Of a DNA stretch of 5,795 nt, positions 1-4,405 are shown one piece after another. The notes beneath the pieces were generated by a model, which saw only the letters and a program-made list of their open reading frames with translations, did no database searches and had not been told where the DNA came from. The translations under genes and the position numbers were made by a program. Each line of letters starts with the position of its first letter. The stretch's first letter is position 1. Origin of the DNA: Desulfobacterales bacterium (GTDB taxonomy: Bacteria; Desulfobacterota; Desulfobacteria; Desulfobacterales; Desulfobacteraceae); NCBI GenBank assembly GCA_022361135.1, contig JAKSBM010000579.1:1-5795 (forward strand), in the 5' to 3' direction.

Positions 1-197
1 ATCGCATTGCCCGCTGCATCGACAACATCGTGGGCCACGAACTCTATGTGGCGGATTTTTATTTTAAAACCCAGGACTACCGGGCCGCCCTCAAACGCTA
101 CGAGCACATAGTGGAGTTTTATCCGGAAACGGCCCATGCGGAAATTGCCCTGGGGAAAATCCCCGCCTGCCAGAAGGCCCTGAAGGATAAAAAATAA
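1..197 (+). CDS. bamD: BamD, outer membrane assembly lipoprotein (C-terminal fragment)
   Basis: The reading frame is open from base 3 to a TAA at 195-197 and gives the last 64 residues of a protein; the start lies before the window. The visible part contains HELYVADFYFKTQDYRAALK followed by a YEHIVEFYPET segment. This is the C-terminal tetratricopeptide-like helical repeat typical of BamD/YfiO/ComL proteins, ending in a lysine-rich tail. BamD is a lipoprotein on the periplasmic face of the outer membrane that works with BamA to insert beta-barrel proteins. The lipobox and first repeats are outside the window, so export cannot be checked here. It lies 86 bases upstream of rpmB on the same strand with no clear terminator between, so some read-through into rpmB is possible. 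Another tetratricopeptide protein is the main alternative, but the ELYVADFY pattern favours BamD. Confidence 0.8.
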   Translation, partial: RIARCIDNIVGHELYVADFYFKTQDYRAALKRYEHIVEFYPETAHAEIALGKIPACQKALKDKK

Positions 198-205
198 TTT
201 AATTC

Positions 206-234
206 TTTACATTTATTCCGTTTGGGTGTATCTA
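206..234 (+). promoter_or_regulatory. Possible weak sigma-70 promoter for rpmB
   Basis: The bamD-rpmB gap is AT-rich. A TTTACA (206-211) matches the -35 consensus at five of six bases. Seventeen bases later TATCTA (229-234) is a poor -10 match, at only three of six. TCTATT (231-236) is a better hexamer but with a 19-base spacer. A transcript starting near 241-245 would have a leader of about 40 bases. The same TTTACA hexamer is used in the better promoter in front of the PIN-PhoH gene. This is a weak prediction; rpmB could equally be read from upstream of bamD. Confidence 0.28.
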
Positions 235-283
235 TTTCTGGTTATCTTTTTGATAAGGCAATTTTTCTTTTAGGAGTGTAGAT

Positions 284-478
284 ATGTCAAAAGAATGCGC
301 AATTTGCGGAAAAAAACCCATGGTAGGCAACAATGTCTCCCATGCCCATAACCTGAACAAAAGACGTTTTAACCCCAACCTGCAACGGGTTCGCGCGGTT
401 ATCAAAGAAGGCTGCGTCAGAAAAATTGATGTTTGCACCAGCTGCATCAAGGCCGGTAAGGTGGTTAAGGCCTCCTAA
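284..478 (+). CDS. rpmB: 50S ribosomal protein L28
   Basis: This 64-residue protein is a complete bacterial L28 (bL28), a small structural protein of the large ribosomal subunit. The N-terminal [20 protein letters not shown] and the following [16 protein letters not shown] segment are diagnostic of the family. Four cysteines form two CxxC pairs (C5/C8 and C51/C54), as expected for the zinc-binding form of L28; an extra C44 lies nearby. It is shorter than E. coli L28 (78 residues) but normal for cysteine-containing L28 proteins. The start is set by AGGAG at 272-276, seven bases before the ATG, and by family alignment. rpmG (L33), a frequent partner elsewhere, is not next to it. The gene ends in TAA and is followed 44 bases later by a strong terminator, so it closes its transcription unit and faces the convergent PIN-PhoH gene. 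Confidence 0.97.
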   Translation: MSKECAICGKKPMVGNNVSHAHNLNKRRFNPNLQRVRAVIKEGCVRKIDVCTSCIKAGKVVKAS

Positions 479-522
479 ATCCTTCGGGATCTGCACCGGT
501 TAAATTGCTTTGTAGGACCATC

Positions 523-564
523 AAAGGTTCGAATCTGGTAACAGGTTCGGGCCTTTTGTTGTTT
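523..564 (+). terminator. Rho-independent terminator of rpmB
   Basis: Bases 523-537 pair with 542-556 to give an unbroken 15-bp RNA stem closed by a GUAA tetraloop (538-541), which is a stable GNRA loop. The stem contains three G-U wobbles (528/551, 529/550 and 534/545). It runs into TTTTGTTGTTT (554-564), a good U-rich tail. Read as RNA from the minus strand, the three wobbles become A-C mismatches, so the hairpin is built for the plus strand, that is for rpmB. The left arm includes GGTTCGAATC, which resembles a tRNA T-loop but is explained by the stem. Confidence 0.88.
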
Positions 565-567
565 CCC

Positions 568-584
568 AAAGCAGGTTCCCCGCT
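568..584 (-). terminator. Weak hairpin just after the PIN-PhoH gene, possible terminator
   Basis: Read on the minus strand, AGCGGG (584-579) pairs with CCTGCT (575-570) around a three-base GAA loop, followed by TT and then GGG. One pair is a G-U wobble that would be a mismatch in plus-strand RNA, so it favours the PIN-PhoH transcript. It starts only five bases after the stop codon. The U-tract is very short, so efficient termination is doubtful. Confidence 0.25.
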
Positions 585-589
585 CCCCC

Positions 590-1909
590 TCACAAAACCT
601 TGGAGGCCAACTCGGCCAATTCCGAGCGTTCCCCCTTTTCCAAATTCACATGGGCATAGAGCCGCTGCCCCTTCATTTTTTCAATGATGTAGGCCAGGCC
701 GTTGGTCTGGCTGTCCAGGTAGGGATGATCGATCTGGTAAATGTCTCCGGTGAAGATGATCTTGGTACCTTCTCCGGCCCGGGTGATGATGGTTTTCACC
801 TCGTGGGGGGTGAGGTTCTGGGCCTCGTCCACAATGAAAAAGACACGGACAATGCTCCGCCCCCGGATATATGAAATGGGGGTAATGACGATCTTTTCTT
901 CTTCAATGAGCTGGGCCACGGACTTGGCTGCCCCATTCTGTCCCCTGAAATAATTCTGGATCACGGCCAGGTTGTCGTGGAGGGGCTGCATATAGGGATC
1001 CAGCTTGGAGGCCACATCCCCGGGGAGATAGCCCAAATCCTTATTGCTCAAGGGCACCACGGGCCGGGCAATGAAAATCTGGCGGTATTGTTTTTTCTGG
1101 GCCAATGCCCCGGCAATGGCCAGAAGGGTCTTGCCGGTACCGGCCTTGCCCGACACCGTCACCAGGGGAATGTCCGGATTTAAGATGGCATTCAAGGCAA
1201 AGATCTGTTCGGAATTCCGGGGTTGAATCCCAAAGCAATTCCGGGGCTTTACCAGACGGAGGCATTTCCCCACATCGTCGAAGACCGACAGGGCGGATTT
1301 GGATCCGTTTTTCAAAATCAAATTCTCGTTGGGATAGAGGGGGGGATCCGTTTCAATCCCCCGGGGATCCACCCCATCCGGACCCTGGTACAGGGCATCC
1401 ACCAGCTGGGAATCCACGGCTTCCACCACCCGCATCCCCGTATACATCTCCGATAGATTTTCCACATACTTGGCATGGTAATTTTCCGTGATGATCCCCA
1501 TGGAGCGGGCCCGTAATCTCAGATTCACATCCTTGGTCACAAAGACCACATCTTGAAACCCCTGTTTTTGGGCCACGGAATAGGCCATGTTGAGGATTTT
1601 GACGTCCGGGGTGATTTCCGTGAAATTCTCCCGAATCTTGTCGGCCAGGGGCATGTCCAGGCAGATGGAAATACTGCCCTGGCCATTTTCCAGGGGCACG
1701 CCCCCGTTAAGCATGCGGTCCGTGGACAGGGCGTCCAGATCCCTGAGGAAATCCCTGGCATTGCAATGGATCACCCCGTTGCCCTTTTTAAACCGATCCA
1801 ATTCTTCGATGACGGTGATGGGGATGAGGATTTTATTGTCTTTGAATTGATGGATGCAGCTGCTGTCGTGGAGAATGACGTTGGTGTCCAGAATAAAGGT
1901 TTTTCCCAT
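590..1909 (-). CDS. PIN domain-PhoH family ATPase (PhoH2/YlaK-like)
   Basis: This 439-residue cytoplasmic protein joins two domains. Residues 1 to about 140 are a PIN nuclease domain: it opens FILDTNVILHD with D8, has E35/E36 in VIEELDRF, and has D127 in FVTKDVNLR. These are the acidic residues that hold metal in PIN RNases. Residues about 230-435 are a PhoH P-loop ATPase with Walker A GKAGTGKT (254-261), the family signature RPVVPLSNKDLGYLPG, Walker B FFIVDEAQN (D361, E362) and GDIYQID (388-394). All key residues are present and the length matches PIN-PhoH proteins (about 440). The PhoH2 group has been reported to act as RNA helicase/RNase; the biological target here is unknown. GGGGAG (1921-1916) lies six bases before the ATG and fixes the start. 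It has its own promoter and is convergent with rpmB. The old link of PhoH to phosphate starvation should not be assumed. It is not YbeZ, which lacks the PIN domain. Confidence 0.93.
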   Translation of the reverse strand: MGKTFILDTNVILHDSSCIHQFKDNKILIPITVIEELDRFKKGNGVIHCNARDFLRDLDALSTDRMLNGGVPLENGQGSISICLDMPLADKIRENFTEITPDVKILNMAYSVAQKQGFQDVVFVTKDVNLRLRARSMGIITENYHAKYVENLSEMYTGMRVVEAVDSQLVDALYQGPDGVDPRGIETDPPLYPNENLILKNGSKSALSVFDDVGKCLRLVKPRNCFGIQPRNSEQIFALNAILNPDIPLVTVSGKAGTGKTLLAIAGALAQKKQYRQIFIARPVVPLSNKDLGYLPGDVASKLDPYMQPLHDNLAVIQNYFRGQNGAAKSVAQLIEEEKIVITPISYIRGRSIVRVFFIVDEAQNLTPHEVKTIITRAGEGTKIIFTGDIYQIDHPYLDSQTNGLAYIIEKMKGQRLYAHVNLEKGERSELAELASKVL

Positions 1910-1941
1910 TCAAATCTCCCCTTTGGGTTGGCAGGTGATTC

Positions 1942-1970
1942 ATCATAGGAAAAAGGATGGACCTTGTAAA
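1942..1970 (-). promoter_or_regulatory. Sigma-70-type promoter of the PIN-PhoH gene
   Basis: On the minus strand TTTACA (1970-1965) is a five-of-six -35 match. It is followed by exactly 17 bases and then TATGAT (1947-1942), a five-of-six -10 match. Transcription would begin near 1935, giving a leader of roughly 25 bases that contains the ribosome binding site. The spacing and position directly before the gene make this the best promoter in the window. Confidence 0.7.
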
Positions 1971-1991
1971 GGGCAGGGGCTTTCCCGCCCC

Positions 1992-2008
1992 GGATTCACA
2001 TGGAATCC
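1992..2008. promoter_or_regulatory. Inverted repeat upstream of the PIN-PhoH promoter, possible operator
   Basis: GGATTC (1992-1997) and GAATCC (2003-2008) form a perfect 6-bp inverted repeat around ACATG. The site lies 21 bases upstream of the -35 hexamer, a position suited to an activator or an upstream-bound regulator. A second, GC-rich inverted repeat, GGGGC/GCCCC (1976-1980 and 1987-1991), sits between it and the -35. Neither half-site matches a regulator I can name, and a 6-bp repeat can occur by chance. Confidence 0.3.
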
Positions 2009-2065
2009 AAATGGATGGACAATGTTCGCAAATCATCTGGGCTATCCCATGTATGGAGTTTGACC

Positions 2066-2078
2066 CCATTCAATGGGA
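2066..2078. repeat. Palindromic direct repeat, copy 1
   Basis: The sequence CCATTCAATGGGA occurs here and again, identically, 93 bp to the right. With one more base on the left (2065-2077) it is a perfect 6-bp inverted repeat, CCCATT/AATGGG, around a single C. Similarity to the second copy continues weakly to the right, where both copies have a TTTT in register about eight bases later. Such a tight palindrome is more like a protein binding site than an RNA hairpin, because a one-base loop cannot close. Confidence 0.6.
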
Positions 2079-2123
2079 ACACTATTTTAACCAATCATAC
2101 CCAGGGGATCAGGCGATGGCGGG

Positions 2124-2140
2124 TGGGGGAAAAACCCCCG
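2124..2140. repeat. G5-A5-C5 hairpin
   Basis: GGGGG (2125-2129) is separated from CCCCC (2135-2139) by five A, with a possible extra T-G wobble at 2124/2140. On the rel transcript the loop would be five U. Neither strand has a U-tract after the stem, so it is not a standard intrinsic terminator, although a downstream role at the 3' end of the rel mRNA is possible. Confidence 0.4.
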
Positions 2141-2148
2141 AATCAAAT

Positions 2149-2172
2149 GAACAAAAGTCCATTCAATGGGAC
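2149..2172 (-). terminator. Candidate terminator of the proS-rel operon
   Basis: On the minus strand GTCC (2172-2169) pairs with GGAC (2160-2157). Inside it two A-T pairs can form past one bulged C around a TGA loop, and TTTTGTT follows immediately (2156-2150). It lies 57 bases past the rel stop codon. The stem is short and bulged and overlaps repeat copy 2, so this is only a possibility; no better terminator is seen in the gap. Confidence 0.32.
2159..2171. repeat. Palindromic direct repeat, copy 2
   Basis: This is an exact second copy of CCATTCAATGGGA. Here the palindrome keeps five pairs per arm (CCATT/AATGG). Its right half also takes part in another inverted repeat, ATGGG-A-CCCAT (2166-2176). 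It overlaps the candidate terminator stem of rel, so the repeat may be structural on the RNA rather than, or as well as, a binding site. Confidence 0.6.
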
Positions 2173-2228
2173 CCATGTTTTGAGAATCACCATGAACGGG
2201 ATTGTGGGGCCGCTTGGGGCCCGGGAGA

Positions 2229-4385
2229 TCAGCTTCCGCCCCGGACCACGCGGTTGACCTGGGATACGGTTTTCACCCGACGGATTTCCCCCATGATCTT
2301 GCGCAATTGCTCGGTGCTGCTCACCATGACCGTAAAATAGAAGAGCCCTTCCCCCACCTCGGAGGTTTCGGTTCGGGCATTGAGGATATTAATCTTTTCC
2401 TTGGCAATGACCGAGGCGATGTCGGCCAGAAGCCCCTGGCGGTCGTCATTGGTCTTAATGCGCATGGAGGCGGGATAGAATTCGTTATAATCGTCGCTCC
2501 ACTGGACCTCGATCTGCCGTTCCCGGCTCATGGTCATGACATTGATGCAGTTCTTCTGGTGGATGGTCACACCCTGGCCCTGGGTAATATATCCGATGAT
2601 GGGATCCCCGGGCAGGGGGTTACAGCATTTGGAGAATTTCACCAGGATGTCGTTGAGCCCCTTGACCACAATCCCGGTGTCGCTCTTCCGGGGTTTCCGG
2701 GCGGCGATTTTCTGGAGGAGGAGCTCTTCCTTGGTCTCCTTGTCCAGATCGGGAACGGTGCGGTTAAGGATCTGCAGGGGGGTGAGTTTGCCAAAACCCA
2801 CATGGGCCAGCAGATCTTCCACACTTTTGAACCCGTAACTATCGGCCACCTCTTTGACCTTACCCGACTTGAGGTAGGTGGTGAAATTTTCACTCTTTTT
2901 CCGGAACATCTTCTCGCACATTTCCCGGCCCAGGGAGTGGGAGCGTTCCTTTTCCCGTGCATTGATATAGGCCCGGATCTTGGTGCGGGCCTTGACGGTC
3001 TTCACAAAGTGGAGCCAGTCCCGGGAGGGGGTGGCCCCGGTGGTGGTGATGATCTCCACCGTGTCCCCGGTGCGCAGGGTGTGGGCAAGGGGAACCATCT
3101 TCCCGTTGACCTTGGAGCCGGTGCACTGGGCCCCCACCTCGGTGTGTATGCGATAGGCAAAGTCCACGGGGGTGGCCCCCTTGGGCAGGGTTTTTACCTC
3201 CCCGGCCGGGGTGATCACATAGATTTCATCGGGGTAAAGATCAATGCGGACGTTTTCCAGGAACTCATCGGGATCGTTGAAATTTTCCTGGTTTTCCACC
3301 AGGTTACGGATCCAGGCAAACATTTCCCCGGTGCCTTCATCCACCTTGGACCCTTCCTTGTAACTCCAGTGGGCGGCAATGCCGGACTCGGCAATGCGGT
3401 CCATCTCCTGGGTCCGGATCTGGATCTCCACCCGTTCCCCCCGGGGGCCGATGACCGTGGTGTGGATGGACTGGTACATGTTGGGCTTGGGGTTGCCGAT
3501 GTAATCCTTGATCTTGTAATAGATGGGCTTCCACATGCTGTGGATGGCCCCCAGGGCCGCATAGCACTGGGGAATGGTATCCAGGATGATCCGAAAGGCA
3601 ATGACGTCGTAAATTTCCTCGAAATCCAGCCCCTGGGAGAGCATCTTCTGATAGATGGAATAATGTTGCTTATACCGCCCCTTGATGTCGCAGGGGAGCT
3701 CCATTTCCTCCATCTTATACTCCAGGCTGGTTTTCACCTCCTTGATGTAGGCTTCCTTCTCCTCCTTGGCCCAGTTGACCTTGCGCTCGATCTCCTCATA
3801 TTCATCCCGCAGGGTATAATAAAAGGCGATTTCCTCCAGCTCCTGCTTGATCCAGAAGATCCCCAGACGGGCGGCAATGGGGGCGTAAATGTCCAGGGTT
3901 TCCTGGGCAATGGCAGCCTGTTTTTCCGGTTTACGATGGTATTTCAGGGTCCGCATGTTGTGGATGCGGTCGGCCAGTTTGATGAGGACCACCCGGATGT
4001 CGTCGGCCATGGCCAGAATCATCTTTCTCAGGGATTCGGCCTGCTGGGCCACCTTGGTTGAAAAGGTGAGGGCGGAGAGTTTGGTCACCCCCTCCACAAT
4101 ATGGGCCACCCCGGGCCCAAAGAGATCTTCAATGTCTGCCTTTGTGGCCGGGGTGTCTTCAATCACATCGTGGAGGAGGGCGGCGGCAATGCTTTCCACA
4201 TCCAGGCGCATGTGGGCCAGGATATGGGCCACCTCCAGGGGGTGGGACAGGTAAGGCTCACCCGAAAGCCGTGTCTGACCTTCGTGGACCCGGGCCGAAT
4301 AAATATAGGCCCGGTCGATGATGTCCAGATCCGCCGCAGGGTTGTACTCGAGGATGGTGTCAATGATGTCTGTGATTCGGATCAT
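2229..4385 (-). CDS. relA/spoT: Bifunctional (p)ppGpp synthetase/hydrolase, Rel/SpoT type
   Basis: This 718-residue cytoplasmic protein makes and degrades the alarmone (p)ppGpp (ATP + GDP/GTP; removal of the 3' pyrophosphate). The HD hydrolase (about 25-180) keeps H48 (SHPLE), H72-D73 (LLHDVIED), and D139 and N143 (ADRIHN), so hydrolysis should be intact. The synthetase (about 236-345) has YSIYQKM, YDVIAFRI, KDYIGNPKPNMYQSIHT, E320 in VEIQIRT and AAHW. The sequence KIKD (291-294) corresponds to the RxKD motif of bifunctional enzymes rather than the ExDD of RelA-only synthetases. A TGS domain (about 383-446), a helical region, the CC/zinc-finger part (C587, C588, H609, C613) and a C-terminal ACT domain (about 640-714) follow. 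The length is normal. The start agrees with family alignment (MIRITDIID); upstream is a modest site, AGGTAAGG. It lies 20 bases after proS, so the two are very probably one operon. Confidence 0.97.
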   Translation of the reverse strand: MIRITDIIDTILEYNPAADLDIIDRAYIYSARVHEGQTRLSGEPYLSHPLEVAHILAHMRLDVESIAAALLHDVIEDTPATKADIEDLFGPGVAHIVEGVTKLSALTFSTKVAQQAESLRKMILAMADDIRVVLIKLADRIHNMRTLKYHRKPEKQAAIAQETLDIYAPIAARLGIFWIKQELEEIAFYYTLRDEYEEIERKVNWAKEEKEAYIKEVKTSLEYKMEEMELPCDIKGRYKQHYSIYQKMLSQGLDFEEIYDVIAFRIILDTIPQCYAALGAIHSMWKPIYYKIKDYIGNPKPNMYQSIHTTVIGPRGERVEIQIRTQEMDRIAESGIAAHWSYKEGSKVDEGTGEMFAWIRNLVENQENFNDPDEFLENVRIDLYPDEIYVITPAGEVKTLPKGATPVDFAYRIHTEVGAQCTGSKVNGKMVPLAHTLRTGDTVEIITTTGATPSRDWLHFVKTVKARTKIRAYINAREKERSHSLGREMCEKMFRKKSENFTTYLKSGKVKEVADSYGFKSVEDLLAHVGFGKLTPLQILNRTVPDLDKETKEELLLQKIAARKPRKSDTGIVVKGLNDILVKFSKCCNPLPGDPIIGYITQGQGVTIHQKNCINVMTMSRERQIEVQWSDDYNEFYPASMRIKTNDDRQGLLADIASVIAKEKINILNARTETSEVGEGLFYFTVMVSSTEQLRKIMGEIRRVKTVSQVNRVVRGGS

Positions 4386-4405
4386 GGGGCCTTACCTGCT
4401 TCTAA

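Larger units (their letters stand above)
1910..2228. other. 319-base gap between PIN-PhoH and rel, no convincing gene
   Basis: The gap separates two minus-strand genes. It contains the leader and promoter of the PIN-PhoH gene at its left end. The middle and right hold a repeated palindrome (2066-2078 and 2159-2171), a G5-A5-C5 hairpin (2125-2139), a perfect GGGCC/GGCCC inverted repeat six bases past the rel stop (2207-2211 with 2218-2222), and a possible terminator. Open frames crossing the gap lack ribosome binding sites and resemble no known protein. I see no tRNA, no riboswitch that I recognise and no IS ends. Confidence 0.7.

Noticed and set aside
479..556. Possible tRNA, suggested by GGTTCGAATC near 526-535
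   Set aside because: No acceptor stem, anticodon arm or matching T-stem can be folded around it; the string is fully accounted for as the left arm of the rpmB terminator.
1976..1991. GGGGC/GCCCC hairpin as a rel terminator
   Set aside because: It lies about 240 bases past the rel stop, lacks a U-tract on the minus strand, and sits just before the PIN-PhoH -35 element.
1833..2069. Possible small minus-strand gene upstream of and overlapping the PIN-PhoH start
   Set aside because: It overlaps the PIN-PhoH gene in another frame, covers its promoter and has no recognisable protein features, so it is unlikely to be an antitoxin partner.
2041..2189. IS remnant or CRISPR-like array based on the repeated 13-mer
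   Set aside because: There are only two copies with no regular spacers, no terminal inverted repeats, target duplications or transposase fragments.
2000..2257. Possible small plus-strand gene in the gap (85 codons)
   Set aside because: There is no ribosome binding site before its ATG, it runs into the end of rel on the opposite strand, and the repeated PFNG residues simply reflect the DNA repeat.
2202..4061. Long plus-strand open frame (about 619 codons) opposite rel
   Set aside because: It mirrors the codon pattern of rel, which matches a known family over its full length. The opposite frame has low-complexity glycine, leucine and histidine-rich content, no ribosome binding site and no family resemblance.
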